A stretch of DNA of 64,000 bases from JAFGBI01 sp964480725 (GCA_964480725.1 CAYZQO010000014.1:1-64000), one strand, 5' to 3'. Positions 37,029 through 46,080 are shown, counted from the first letter of the stretch. Translations and numbers: made by a program. The notes: generated from the sequence alone by a model not told the origin.

Positions 37029-38843
37029 ATGAACGCCGCCCCGACGAAACACCGAGAGCTGCTGGCCTGGGTCGAGCAGGTGCGGAGCCTCTGCACGCCG
37101 GACGCCGTCGAGTGGTGCGACGGCTCTGTCGCCGAGTACGACCGCCTGTTCAGCGCGATGGCCGCCGAGGGGCTGGCGATCCGGCTCGACCCGGCGAAGC
37201 GCCCGAACAGCTTCCTCTTCCGCTCCGATCCGTCGGACGTGGCGCGGGTGGAGAACCGCACCTTCATCGCGTCGCGGACGGCCGACGCGGCGGGCCCGAC
37301 CAACAACTGGATCGACCCGACCGAGCTCAAGGCCACGATGACCGGCCTTTATCGGGGCTGCATGCGGGGCCGCACCCTGTACGTGATCCCCTTCAGCATG
37401 GGGCCCGTCGGCTCACCGATCGCCAAGATCGGCGTCGAGATCACCGACTCGCCCTACGTGGTGGTGAACATGCACCTGATGACGCGCGTGGGGACGCGCG
37501 TGCTCGACGTGCTCGGCGCCGACGGCGAGTTCATCCCCTGCTTGCACTCGGTGGGCAAGCCGCTCGCCCCGGGCGAGACGGACGGCGGCAGCTGGCCCTG
37601 CGCTCCGCTCGACCAGAAGTACATCTCGCACTTCCCCGAGGAGCGGACCATTTGGTCCTACGGCTCGGGGTATGGGGGCAACGCCCTGCTCGGCAAGAAG
37701 TGCCTGGCGCTGCGCATCGCGTCGGCGATGGCGCGCGACGAGGGCTGGCTCGCCGAGCACATGCTGATCCTGGGCATCACCAACCCCGCGGGCAAGAAGA
37801 AGTACATCGCGGCCGCCTTCCCCTCCGCCTGTGGGAAGACCAACCTCGCCATGCTCGTCCCCACCCTGCCGGGCTGGAAGGTGGAGACCGTCGGCGACGA
37901 CATCGCCTGGATGAAGTTCGGCGCCGACGGGCGTCTTTACGCCATCAACCCGGAGGCGGGCTTCTTCGGCGTCGCGCCCTACACCTCCGACCAGTCGAAC
38001 CCCAACGCGATGCGGTCGATCGACAAGAACACCATCTTCACCAACGTCGCGCTGACGGCGGACCACGACGTCTGGTGGGAGGGGATCGGTCACGACGCGC
38101 CGGGCCCCCTCGTCGACTGGCTCGGCCAGCGCTGGGATCCCGCGACCGCCCAGAAGCCCGCCGCCCACCCCAACTCTCGCTTCACGGCGCCGGCGGCGCA
38201 GTGCCCGGCGATCGCCCCCGAGTGGGAGGATCCGGCGGGCGTCCCCATCAGCGCCATCCTCTTCGGGGGGCGACGGCCGACCACGGTCCCGCTCGTCAAC
38301 CAGGCCTTCGACTGGGACCACGGCGTTTTCCTCGGCTCGATCGTGGGCTCCGAGGTGACCGCGGCCGCGCTCGATCTCAAGACCGGCACGGTGCGGCGTG
38401 ACCCGTTCGCGATGCTCCCCTTCTGCGGCTACCACATGGGGGACTATTTCCGGCATTGGATCGCCATCGGGCGGCGGAGCGACGCGGCGAAGCTCCCCAA
38501 GATCTTCAGCGTGAACTGGTTCCGCAAGAGCGACGAGGGGCGCTGGCTCTGGCCGGGCTACGGCGAGAACAGTCGCGTGCTCAAGTGGGTGTTCGAGCGC
38601 TGCGACGGCGGCGGCGCGGCGGTGGAGACGCCGATCGGCCTGATGCCGACTCCGGACGCCATCGATCGGACGGGGCTCGAGGGCGTGGGCGCGGCCGACA
38701 TGGAGGAGCTGCTCTCCGTCGATCGTGACGCCTGGCGCGCCGAGCTCGAGCTCGTCCGCGAGCACTACGCGCGGTTCGGTGATCGCCTGCCGCCGGAGCT
38801 CGTCGCCCAGCTTGCCGCGCTCGAGGCCCGGCTCCAAGCCTGA
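37029..38843 (+). CDS. pckG: Phosphoenolpyruvate carboxykinase (GTP)
   Basis: 604 residues, the usual length. It converts oxaloacetate and GTP to PEP, CO2 and GDP at the entry to gluconeogenesis. The kinase P-loop FPSACGKTN near residue 265 includes the hyper-reactive Cys of GTP-type enzymes. Also visible: RTLYVIPFSMGP, GDDIAWMKFG (metal and substrate), NPEAGFFGVAPYTSDQSNPNA and the nucleotide-binding FRKSDEGRWLWPGYGENSRVL region. ATG 37029 has GAGGAG 8 nt upstream. Two perfect hairpins precede it, so the leader may be structured. Confidence 0.96.
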   Translation: MNAAPTKHRELLAWVEQVRSLCTPDAVEWCDGSVAEYDRLFSAMAAEGLAIRLDPAKRPNSFLFRSDPSDVARVENRTFIASRTADAAGPTNNWIDPTELKATMTGLYRGCMRGRTLYVIPFSMGPVGSPIAKIGVEITDSPYVVVNMHLMTRVGTRVLDVLGADGEFIPCLHSVGKPLAPGETDGGSWPCAPLDQKYISHFPEERTIWSYGSGYGGNALLGKKCLALRIASAMARDEGWLAEHMLILGITNPAGKKKYIAAAFPSACGKTNLAMLVPTLPGWKVETVGDDIAWMKFGADGRLYAINPEAGFFGVAPYTSDQSNPNAMRSIDKNTIFTNVALTADHDVWWEGIGHDAPGPLVDWLGQRWDPATAQKPAAHPNSRFTAPAAQCPAIAPEWEDPAGVPISAILFGGRRPTTVPLVNQAFDWDHGVFLGSIVGSEVTAAALDLKTGTVRRDPFAMLPFCGYHMGDYFRHWIAIGRRSDAAKLPKIFSVNWFRKSDEGRWLWPGYGENSRVLKWVFERCDGGGAAVETPIGLMPTPDAIDRTGLEGVGAADMEELLSVDRDAWRAELELVREHYARFGDRLPPELVAQLAALEARLQA

Positions 38844-38865
38844 GCCGGCGCGGTTCGGAGCGGCG

Positions 38866-40068
38866 TCAGGGCGCCGCGCGCTCCAGGCGGGGCGCGGGCG
38901 GCTTGGCGCCGGTGCGGATGCGCACCCCGACGGGCTGCTCGGTGGAAACCTGGCCCACGAAGGCGTCCAGATCGAACTCCGAGCCGTCCTGCATCCCGTC
39001 GAAGCGCGCGTGCACGAGGAACAATCCCGGCACGCCGAAGGTCCCGCGCGGGCAGAGCTCGACCAGGCGGTTATACACCGTCACCGACTGGCCTGGGGCG
39101 AGGCGCTGGAAGGCCTGCCGATCGGGGGCGCGGCGATCCGGCTCCGGATCACACTGTGCCAGGCCCGTCGGGCCCGCGACCTCGAAGCTCACCAGCTCGC
39201 GGCGGAAGTAGACGAAGCGTGGCTCGGAGCCGCGGTTGGTGAGCTCGAGCTGCACGGTGGCCGTGCGCTCGGCCTCGGCGTCCGAGCCCTGCTTGAGCGT
39301 GAGCCGGAGCGGCCCGGTGGGGGCCGTCTCGCCGGGCAGGCGCGCCCGGGACCAGACGGCGTACTCCGAGCCGAGCGCGAAGCCGTCGCCGCGGAAGAGC
39401 TTCACGGTGGCGACGGCCCGGTCGAGCATGCTCGGCGGTGGGCCATCCCTCGGCACGGTGCGCGCCGCGGCGGGGTCGAGCACGTGGGCCACGTGCGGGG
39501 GCGCGTCGATCACCTCCTCGACGCGCTTGCCGGCGACCCACCGCGACCGGTGTTGCTCCGGCCACCCGAAGCGGGGGGTCAGGTGTGAGCCGGGGACCAG
39601 GACCGTCTGCCCGGCGTCGCCGAAGCAGTACAGGCGCGGATCGAAGGCGTGCGTCACGCGCTCGCCGGGCGCGAGCAGGAGCGCGCTCGCGGGGTCCGGC
39701 CGGGCCGGGAAGACCGCGTCCGGAAGGCGGCAGGTGGCGGGGGTCTTCTTGCCGGGCACCTTGACCTCGAACCAAAGCAGCCTCGGATCGGCGAACAGCG
39801 CGACCGGCGAGGCGCTGGTGTTCGCGATCTCGAGCCGCCACGGCACGGTCGGCCCGCGGTGGGTCACGGTGAGCCGGAGCGGGGCCACCGCCGCGGGCGT
39901 CGTCCCCCCGGCAGCGGCGGGGCCGCGCCCTGGGTCGGGCGTCCCCGCCGCGTCGGGCTCTTCGGCGACCGTGGGCGCCGCTGCGAGCAGGGCCGCGGCG
40001 AGCAGCCCGCCGGCCGCGAGGGTCTGGGCGCGGCGCGCCGCGCCGCCAAGATGCGCTACCGGTGGCAT
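38866..40068 (-). CDS. Secreted protein with a duplicated beta-sandwich domain
   Basis: 400 residues. The Sec signal peptide ends near VAEE. The body is two homologous halves. Half one runs from about 65 (LRLTVTHRGPTVPWRLEIAN, LLWFEVKVPG, LLLAPGERVTHAFDPRLYCF). Half two runs from about 250 (LRLTLKQGSDAEAERT, LVSFEVAGPTG, QRLAPGQSVTVYNRLVELC). Each has a matching cysteine pair and an LAPGE/LAPGQ turn. The fold is probably Ig-like. I do not recognise a named family and no function can be assigned. A TAACCC lies 7 nt before the ATG. Confidence 0.75.
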   Translation of the reverse strand: MPPVAHLGGAARRAQTLAAGGLLAAALLAAAPTVAEEPDAAGTPDPGRGPAAAGGTTPAAVAPLRLTVTHRGPTVPWRLEIANTSASPVALFADPRLLWFEVKVPGKKTPATCRLPDAVFPARPDPASALLLAPGERVTHAFDPRLYCFGDAGQTVLVPGSHLTPRFGWPEQHRSRWVAGKRVEEVIDAPPHVAHVLDPAAARTVPRDGPPPSMLDRAVATVKLFRGDGFALGSEYAVWSRARLPGETAPTGPLRLTLKQGSDAEAERTATVQLELTNRGSEPRFVYFRRELVSFEVAGPTGLAQCDPEPDRRAPDRQAFQRLAPGQSVTVYNRLVELCPRGTFGVPGLFLVHARFDGMQDGSEFDLDAFVGQVSTEQPVGVRIRTGAKPPAPRLERAAP

Positions 40069-40134
40069 CGCCGAAGGGTTAACACAGGGCGTCGTCGGGA
40101 GCTAAACCCTCCTCCCGACCGGCGCCGACCCCAC

Positions 40135-40782
40135 ATGATCGCTCGCCCGGGGCTCTACCCGCTCGTGGACCTCGACGCCTTGGACGCCCGGGGTATTCCC
40201 CCGCTCGCCTTCGCGGACGCCGTCCTCGCCGCGCGGCCGCCGCTGCTCCAGCTCCGGGCCAAGGGCGCGGCACCCCGCCGCTCGCTCGAGCTCTTGCGGG
40301 AGCTTTTGCCCCGGTGCCGGGCGGCCGGGACGCTCCTCTTCGCCAACGATCGGCCGGACCTCGCTGCCCTGGCCGGCGCCGACGGCGTCCACGTGGGGCA
40401 GAGCGACCTGCCGGTGGCCGAGGTCCGGCGGCTGATGCCCGACCTGCTCGTGGGCGTCTCGACCCACGATCTCGACCAGCTCGCGCGGGCCCTCGCCGAG
40501 CGGCCCGATTACGTGGCCTTCGGGCCCGTGTTCGCCACCCGCTCGAAGGCGCTGCCGGAGCCCGTCGTCGGCCTCGACGGGCTCGCGAGGGCCGGCGCGC
40601 TCGCGCGGCAGGCGGGCTGCCCGCTCGTCGCCATCGGCGGGATCGACCTCGCCCGGGCCCCGTCGGTGGCCCCGGAGGCGCTCCTCGGGGCGGTGATCGC
40701 GGAGCTGCTGGCCGTTGGCGTCGAGCCGGCGGCCATCACCGCGCACGCGCGGCGACTGCACCGGGCGCTCGGGGGCGACTGA
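40135..40782 (+). CDS. thiE: Thiamine phosphate synthase
   Basis: 215 residues. ThiE joins the pyrimidine (HMP-PP) and thiazole moieties to form thiamine monophosphate. Conserved blocks in order: LLQLRAKG, LLFANDRPDLAALAGADGVHVGQSDLP, LVGVSTHDLDQL, YVAFGPVFATRSK and LVAIGGI. The phosphate-binding and pyrophosphate-binding regions appear intact. ATG 40135 gives the standard N-terminus (MIARPGLYPLVD). No other thi genes are nearby, and no THI-box riboswitch could be recognised in the 66-base gap upstream. It converges on holB. Confidence 0.9.
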   Translation: MIARPGLYPLVDLDALDARGIPPLAFADAVLAARPPLLQLRAKGAAPRRSLELLRELLPRCRAAGTLLFANDRPDLAALAGADGVHVGQSDLPVAEVRRLMPDLLVGVSTHDLDQLARALAERPDYVAFGPVFATRSKALPEPVVGLDGLARAGALARQAGCPLVAIGGIDLARAPSVAPEALLGAVIAELLAVGVEPAAITAHARRLHRALGGD

Positions 40783-40811
40783 AGACGCATCGGGAAATCC
40801 GGCCCTGCCGC

Positions 40812-41804
40812 TCACGCCGCGCGCAGGCGCATCAAGAGGCCCTCCAACACCAGCCCCGGCTGCCCGTTGCGCTCGAGATCGCCGAGGGCTCCGAGCACCG
40901 CCTGGTGCCGGCGCGCGGCCTGGAGCGCGCGATTGGGCCCGACCTCGTGCGCGCTCGACGGGCCGAGGCCGAGCGCGGCGTGGGCCTCCTGCACGAAGTG
41001 GGCGGCGAGCGCCTCGAGCTGCTGGCGCAGCGCGTCGCGGCCCTCCGGGCGTGACTCCGCGAGGGCGATGCCCGCTGCGAGATCGGGCGCGTCGATCGCC
41101 GCCAGCGCGCCCCGGACGAACTCCTCCCGACCGCTCGTGAGCTCCGCGTCTGCCAGTCCGAGTGCGCGCGACGCGCTCCCCTGCGCCAGCAGCGCGAGCT
41201 CCGGGGGGGCGCCGCGCTCGGCGAGGAGGCGGGCCACGACCGGATCCGGCAGCGGCCCGAACCGAACGGCGAGCGAACGCGAGAGGACCGTGGCGAGCAG
41301 GCGCTTGGGACGGCTGGTGAGCAGCACGAAATGGGTGCGCGACGGTGGCTCCTCGAGCGTCTTGAGCAGGGCGTTCGCCGCCGAGACGGTGAGCTCGTCC
41401 GCGGCGCGCACGATGAACACCAGCGCCTTGCCCTCGTGCGGTGGGAAACCGACCCGACCCAGCACGACGCGGCGGATCTGCTCCACGCTGATGCCCGTCG
41501 TCTCCGAGGCGTCCAGCAGCTTGCCGTACAGGCCGCGCTCGACGACCACCACGTCTGGGTGCAGCGGCACGCGCGGCTCCGTGTCCGAGAGCGTCTCCAC
41601 CCGGCGGCGGTTCGTCGCACAGAGCGCCGTCCCGTCATCGCCGCACACGAGCTCCTTGGCGAGTTCGAAGGCCGCGAGCTCCTTGCCGACGCCCTCCGGC
41701 CCCTCGAAGCGGTAGGCGTGGTGCACGCGCCCCGTCTCGAGCGCGCGGCGCAGGGTCTGGACCGCCGTGGGTTGGCCGAGGATCCCGTCGAAAGCCACGC
41801 CCAC
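40812..41804 (-). CDS. holB: DNA polymerase III subunit delta'
   Basis: 330 residues. Delta' is a fixed part of the clamp loader that loads the sliding clamp. The AAA+ N-terminus has FDGILGQPTAVQTLRRAL, a P-loop-like GPEGVGKE (35-42) that ends in Glu instead of Ser/Thr as expected for a non-hydrolysing delta', and ALLKTLEEPP. The zinc-module cysteines are only partly kept (two visible) and the sensor-1 SRC motif reads LSRS. GTG 41804 is listed, but GAGGAG is better spaced for the GTG two codons later (41798). It may be cotranscribed with the TetR and M15-like genes upstream. Confidence 0.85.
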   Translation of the reverse strand: MGVAFDGILGQPTAVQTLRRALETGRVHHAYRFEGPEGVGKELAAFELAKELVCGDDGTALCATNRRRVETLSDTEPRVPLHPDVVVVERGLYGKLLDASETTGISVEQIRRVVLGRVGFPPHEGKALVFIVRAADELTVSAANALLKTLEEPPSRTHFVLLTSRPKRLLATVLSRSLAVRFGPLPDPVVARLLAERGAPPELALLAQGSASRALGLADAELTSGREEFVRGALAAIDAPDLAAGIALAESRPEGRDALRQQLEALAAHFVQEAHAALGLGPSSAHEVGPNRALQAARRHQAVLGALGDLERNGQPGLVLEGLLMRLRAA

Positions 41805-41862
41805 TAGCTCCTCGCCGCGCTGGTCCGGCGCGCCCCCGGTCGCCCGCGCCGCCCGCGCGACC

Positions 41863-43047
41863 TCACAGCTCCCCCTGATGCTCGAGCGCGCCGGCCTCCA
41901 CCACGCCGGGCCAGGCGTCGACGTAGCGCGACGGCTCGCCGGGCAGGGAGGCGTCCACCCACAGGGGGTGGCCGCTGCCCGCCTCCCGGACGTCGAAGTG
42001 CACGAACTCGTGGTACGGGTAGTAGCCGCAGGCGACGTCGCGGAGCTCGTGGCAGAGCGCGAACAGGCGCTCCTTGGAGATGCCCAGCACCTGCACGTCG
42101 AGCGCGCGACCGCGCGCGTGCTGGCTCCGCGTGGCCCCCGGTCGGTACCCGCTCACGACGTAGATGGCGCGGAAGGGGAAGCGGTCGGCCACCTGCTGCA
42201 TCACCCAGACCAGACGCGGGTGGACCAGCCGAATCCCCGGCGTCCACTCCCCGGGACCGGCGTCCCGCGCCGCCTCGGCCGGGAGCGGCAGGGGGGGGCG
42301 GGGCACGTCGAGGGGGCGGGCCATCGCGCTGAGGCGGTCGATCGCCTCGGCGGAGATCGAGCCGTCACAGTCGAGCAGGGCGAAGGTGTCGCGCTCGAGG
42401 CCGTGACGGAGGAAGGTGGCGGGCTTGTGCCGCTGCCAGGGGGCGCAGGCGGGGGCGCGGGAGAACGGCACCAGCTCGGGCGCCGGCGTGGCGGCGCCGT
42501 GCAGCCAGGCCGGGGCCGGCGCGAGCTCGGGCCAGAACTCGTGAGGGTGCTCGATCTCGCCGAGGTCGCCCGCCGAGAGCGAGGGTGGCCGCGGCGTGAA
42601 GGGGGCCGGCGCCGCCGCGGTCCCCGGATCGCAGAGGAACGCGCTCCAGGTGAGCGGGCTCAGGGCGCCCCGGCGGCTCGGCCCGTAGCGCCCGGCCCAG
42701 AACCGCTGCCAGGGCGCGACGCGGACCCGCTCGGGGTGCGCGTAGCGGCCGAGCAGCGGGAGCGTCGCGCCGCCGTCGAGGCGCAGCCCGGCTGGGCGGG
42801 AGAGGGCGTCGGCGAGCCACGACCGCGAGTCGAGGCGGCGCGGCGCGAGGACCGCGCGCGCCGCGCCCGCCGGCTCCGCCACCGCGAGCAGCCGCGCGCG
42901 AGCGGCTCGGGGCGGGGGGCCCGCGTCGGCCCCGGCGAGGGCGGTGCCGGGCGCACCCCAGGGGAACGCGATCGCACCGAGCACGACGCCGGCGCCGGCG
43001 ATCCGGCGGGCGGCGCGCAGCGACCGGGCACGGACGGCCCGCCGCAC
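41863..43047 (-). CDS. Secreted DUF882/M15-like zinc peptidase
   Basis: 394 residues. The N-terminal hydrophobic segment and TALAGADAG point to export. The catalytic domain is at the C-terminus: SGYRPGATRSQHARGRALDV gives zinc ligands H310 and D317, and HEFVHFDV supplies H350 and D352. These fit the M15 (D-Ala-D-Ala carboxypeptidase / YcbK-like) family, which cuts peptidoglycan stem peptides. The ~240-residue N-terminal region is Pro/Ala/Arg-rich and unrecognised. The gene starts six bases after the TetR stop, so its expression is probably under that regulator. Confidence 0.8.
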   Translation of the reverse strand: MRRAVRARSLRAARRIAGAGVVLGAIAFPWGAPGTALAGADAGPPPRAARARLLAVAEPAGAARAVLAPRRLDSRSWLADALSRPAGLRLDGGATLPLLGRYAHPERVRVAPWQRFWAGRYGPSRRGALSPLTWSAFLCDPGTAAAPAPFTPRPPSLSAGDLGEIEHPHEFWPELAPAPAWLHGAATPAPELVPFSRAPACAPWQRHKPATFLRHGLERDTFALLDCDGSISAEAIDRLSAMARPLDVPRPPLPLPAEAARDAGPGEWTPGIRLVHPRLVWVMQQVADRFPFRAIYVVSGYRPGATRSQHARGRALDVQVLGISKERLFALCHELRDVACGYYPYHEFVHFDVREAGSGHPLWVDASLPGEPSRYVDAWPGVVEAGALEHQGEL

Positions 43048-43053
43048 GCGCCT

Positions 43054-43710
43054 TCAGCCCTGGCGGGCGCTCGATCGGAGCAGCCCGAGGAAGAGCTGGA
43101 AGGCGGCGTTGACGTCGACCTCTTCGCCCTCGAGGTACTCCGCGACGGCCAGCCCGTTGATGACGGCGAGGATGAGCGTGCTGAGGCCCTTGAGCTTGGC
43201 CTCGTCGGTGGCGCTCACGCCGAGGATCTCGGGCAGCCCCTCGGCGACGAGCTTGCGCGCGTCGCGCTGCAGGGCCGACGCGCGGCGCTTGAGCTCCGTG
43301 TCACGGCGCGCGGCGCTCCACACCTCGATGTTGAGCCCGGTGCCGGTCTTGTCCGTCTGGATCGCCTCCCACAGCGCGGAGAGCGCGGTCGGCGCCGTGG
43401 GGGCGCCCGCCTCACCGGTGCCGGCGATCGCCTGGCGGAGCCGGTCGAGGTGCTTGTGGTACGTGAAGCTCTGCACCTCGTGGATGAGGGCCGCTTTGCT
43501 GGCGAAGTAGTAGTGGACGATGCTCTTGCGGAGCCCAAGCTCCTTGCCGATCTCGGCGAGGGTGGTGGCGCTGAATCCCTTCCGCGCGAAGCATTTGGCG
43601 GCTGCGGAGAGGATCGCGGCGACCCGCGGGTTCTCCCAGTCCACCGCGCGGGGCGCGGCGGTCTCGGGGTTATCGGCCTTCACCTGTGTAGGAGATTCTG
43701 CAGTGTTCAT
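43054..43710 (-). CDS. TetR/AcrR family transcriptional regulator
   Basis: 218 residues. The N-terminal helix-turn-helix (about 27-72) shows AAAKCFARKGFSATTLAEIGKELGL and SIVHYYFASKAALIHEV, the standard TetR DNA-binding signature. The C-terminal ligand domain is helical, with no assignable ligand. It is the first gene of a probable operon with the M15-like peptidase (six-base gap) and perhaps holB. Upstream are a TTGACG-17-TAGGGT promoter candidate, an imperfect 12-bp inverted repeat beside the -35, and GGTATATTCC immediately before the ATG; any of these could be the operator. Confidence 0.9.
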   Translation of the reverse strand: MNTAESPTQVKADNPETAAPRAVDWENPRVAAILSAAAKCFARKGFSATTLAEIGKELGLRKSIVHYYFASKAALIHEVQSFTYHKHLDRLRQAIAGTGEAGAPTAPTALSALWEAIQTDKTGTGLNIEVWSAARRDTELKRRASALQRDARKLVAEGLPEILGVSATDEAKLKGLSTLILAVINGLAVAEYLEGEEVDVNAAFQLFLGLLRSSARQG

Positions 43711-43742
43711 GGTATATTCCGGGACGGCCAGCCGGCAGGGCC

Positions 43743-43771
43743 ACCCTACCCACGCAGAGGGGTCACGTCAA
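43743..43771 (-). promoter_or_regulatory. Candidate promoter TTGACG-17-TAGGGT for the TetR operon
   Basis: The -35 is at 43766-43771 and the -10 at 43743-43748, giving a leader of about 25 nt before ATG 43710. Confidence 0.45.
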
Positions 43772-43773
43772 GG

Positions 43774-43831
43774 GGGCGAAAAACGGCTTGGATGCGCGGC
43801 GCGAACACCCCTTGGACGGCGCTTTTCGCCC
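43774..43831 (-). repeat. Long-arm inverted repeat upstream of the TetR promoter
   Basis: GGGCGAAAA (43774-43782) pairs with TTTTCGCCC (43823-43831), extendable to 11 of 12 positions, with a 34-nt spacer. It ends two bases from the -35. It could be the phosphatase terminator or a regulator site. Confidence 0.5.
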
Positions 43832-43878
43832 ACGAATCGGCCGTTCGTCAAGTGCTAACGACCCCACCCGGGAATTGC

Positions 43879-44397
43879 TCACCGTCCGTAGAGTCGGGCC
43901 AGGCAGGCGCGGAACTCCGGCGCCAGCGCCACGAGCGAGCCCTCGTCGCCGACGAACGGGTAGAGGCCGGCGGCCTTCGCGGCGACGACCTGGCGCTGGG
44001 CTGCGTCGAGGGGCGCCCCGTCCTCGCAGAGGACCGCCACCATCGCGGCGACCGAGCGGCTCATCCCCGCGGCGCAGTGCAGGAGCACGTTGCCCGTCAC
44101 GCGCCGCCGCCGGACGAACGGGACGACGAGGCCGAGCGCCGACTCGAGCTCGCCCTCGCCGCGGCCGCCATCCATGATGGGGATCGCGAGCCACTCGGTG
44201 GTCGCCCGGGCGGGGCCTTCGACGGCCTCGTCCGAGAGCAGCGGCATCGGGCAGAGCGACACCACGCCCGCGAAGGGCGCGGGGACGCCGTCCGGTGCCA
44301 CCGGCTGCTCCCAGCCGGCGAGCGCGCGCTCGCCGGAGCGGTAGTCCCCGAGGAACAGGCGATCGGCCACCAGCCACACGCCGCGAGGCTGCCACAT
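43879..44397 (-). CDS. Dual-specificity-type protein phosphatase
   Basis: 172 residues, cytoplasmic. The cysteine phosphatase signature HCAAGMSRS is complete (C108 nucleophile, R114), and D76 in IPIMDGG is a plausible general acid. It should dephosphorylate phosphotyrosine or phospho-Ser/Thr proteins, or act on a non-protein phosphate as some atypical members do. ATG 44397 is chosen because the frame upstream overlaps the VanW gene. It follows the VanW gene on the same strand after 55 bases. Confidence 0.82.
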   Translation of the reverse strand: MWQPRGVWLVADRLFLGDYRSGERALAGWEQPVAPDGVPAPFAGVVSLCPMPLLSDEAVEGPARATTEWLAIPIMDGGRGEGELESALGLVVPFVRRRRVTGNVLLHCAAGMSRSVAAMVAVLCEDGAPLDAAQRQVVAAKAAGLYPFVGDEGSLVALAPEFRACLARLYGR

Positions 44398-44452
44398 CCG
44401 GGGCGCGTGCGCCCTCCGCCCGTGGGTGCGGCGATCGCGACAGCCGTGCGGC

Positions 44453-46039
44453 TCAGCGGCGGGGCGACTCGGTGTCGGCGGCCGTGTCGCCCTCGTCCTC
44501 GAAGTACGGCATCCCGGCGGCCCGAGTCCAGCCCGCGCGGCCCATCGTCCCCGGCTCACGGGACTCCCGCGTGTCCGGCTGTCCGTCGGCGTCGACGATG
44601 CCGGGGCCCTGGGTCATCACCAAGAGCTCGTCGGCGAGGTACTCCGGGTGAGGGTCGTGCTTGACCGGCTTCGGGTCCCGGGTTGCGTTCCCCGCGCCCA
44701 CCCGCACGACCTGCACCGTCGGCGGGTAGACGTCGTCGAAGCGCTCGCGGACCGCGTGGTCGCCCTCGCGGACGATGCGGTACCGGTGGATCTTGAACCC
44801 CGGGACCCCGCGCTGGCCGAGCACCCGCTGGCCGCTCGGTAGCTCCGGATCCGGTCGCTCCTGCTCCTCGTAGGGGATCACCGAGTCGACGCGCCGGATC
44901 ACGGTCACCGTCCGCGTGCGCGGCGGGCCGAGCACCTCCGCGCGGACGATCCCGTTCTTTACCGTCTGGTGGAGCACGACGGGGAAGGAGAAGGGGTTCT
45001 TCACCCGGAAGTTGAGGGTCGGGTAGACCACCGTCGCGTCGAGCCCCATCTTGATGTACGAGCTCGGCCGCGTGTGCGGGAGCCGCTCGACGATCTCGAG
45101 CCCCGCGAAGAGGGTCGCGCCGTGCAGCGTGCCGGAGATCTGGCAGGTCCCGCCGCCGATGCCGTCCACCAGCTCACCCTCGGCGATGACCGGGGCGACC
45201 TTGTACCCGTTGGCCTCGTCGCGCGGCCCCACCACCTCGTTGAAGTCAAAGATCTCCCCGGGGAGCAGCACGGTGCCGTCGAGCTTGGAGGCGGCGAGGC
45301 GGAGGTTATAGGTGCGGGCCTGTTGCCGCTCGGCCCGGTCGTACCGCGTCTCGAAGAACCCGAGCACCGAGCCGAACTCCACCTTGCCGAGCTCGGCGGC
45401 GACGCGGCGGGGCCGCCGCTCCTCGAAGGCCAGCGCGACCTCCGTCTCGCCGCGCTCGAGCGCCCGCTCGAGCGCCGCTCGCGACGCGTCCACGTCGAGC
45501 AGGCGCCCCACCCGCTCGGGGACCACCCGGCGTTGCTCGAGGTCGAGCCGGGCGTCCGCGGGGAGCCGATCGAGCTCGTCCTTGAGCAGGAGCAGCCGGT
45601 GCAGTGCCGCGTCCGGGTCGACGGCGAAGGGCCCCGGCAGCGCGATGGGCTGCGGCCGCCCGCGCGCCTCCCACTGGCGCCGGAGTGGGCTGGTCGGGTC
45701 GCGCGCATCGCGGATCAGCCCGGCGAGCCTCACCTTGTCGATGGCGACCCCGAGCTCGGCCATGCCGAAGCGGCGCCGGTCGCCGTTGGGGAGGCGAAAG
45801 GCGACCTCGCCGGCTGCGAAGCGGCGCACCCGCTCGAGCCCGAGCGCGCTCGAGTCTTCGTCGAGCGGGAGCGGTCTGCCGAGCAGCGTCACCTCGGGTG
45901 GCGCCGGCGGCTCCCGCGGGGGCGTCGGGGCCCAGGGCACGAGCAGGACGCCGATCGTCGTGCCCGCGACCACGGCGAGCACGACGGCGAGCGTCCCGCG
46001 CCCGACCTGGCTCGTGATCCGGGCGAGGGTGGCGCGCAT
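44453..46039 (-). CDS. VanW family membrane-anchored protein
   Basis: 528 residues. An N-terminal membrane helix (about 17-35) anchors an extracytoplasmic protein. The VanW domain (about 255-390) is clear: ARTYNLRLAASKLDGTVLLP, GEIFDFNEVVGPRD, GGGTCQISGTLHGATLFAGL and YIKMGLDATVVYP. The N-terminal part resembles the peptidoglycan-binding-like domain found with VanW in YoaR proteins. VanW accompanies some vancomycin-resistance clusters but has no established activity; no van genes are here. The acidic C-terminal tail is probably disordered. ATG 46039 is supported by a promoter candidate just upstream. Confidence 0.85.
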   Translation of the reverse strand: MRATLARITSQVGRGTLAVVLAVVAGTTIGVLLVPWAPTPPREPPAPPEVTLLGRPLPLDEDSSALGLERVRRFAAGEVAFRLPNGDRRRFGMAELGVAIDKVRLAGLIRDARDPTSPLRRQWEARGRPQPIALPGPFAVDPDAALHRLLLLKDELDRLPADARLDLEQRRVVPERVGRLLDVDASRAALERALERGETEVALAFEERRPRRVAAELGKVEFGSVLGFFETRYDRAERQQARTYNLRLAASKLDGTVLLPGEIFDFNEVVGPRDEANGYKVAPVIAEGELVDGIGGGTCQISGTLHGATLFAGLEIVERLPHTRPSSYIKMGLDATVVYPTLNFRVKNPFSFPVVLHQTVKNGIVRAEVLGPPRTRTVTVIRRVDSVIPYEEQERPDPELPSGQRVLGQRGVPGFKIHRYRIVREGDHAVRERFDDVYPPTVQVVRVGAGNATRDPKPVKHDPHPEYLADELLVMTQGPGIVDADGQPDTRESREPGTMGRAGWTRAAGMPYFEDEGDTAADTESPRR

Positions 46040-46050
46040 CGTCGCCGGGC

Positions 46051-46080
46051 ATCTTTGGAAGGCAGCGGCGGCCCCGTCAA
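46051..46080 (-). promoter_or_regulatory. Candidate promoter TTGACG-18-AAAGAT for the VanW gene
   Basis: The -35 at 46075-46080 is strong and the -10 at 46051-46056 weak. Transcription would start within a few bases of ATG 46039. Confidence 0.4.

Noticed and set aside
43879..46039. A vancomycin-resistance cluster suggested by VanW
   Set aside because: No vanHAX, vanS or vanR genes are present and VanW-family proteins are common outside resistance clusters.
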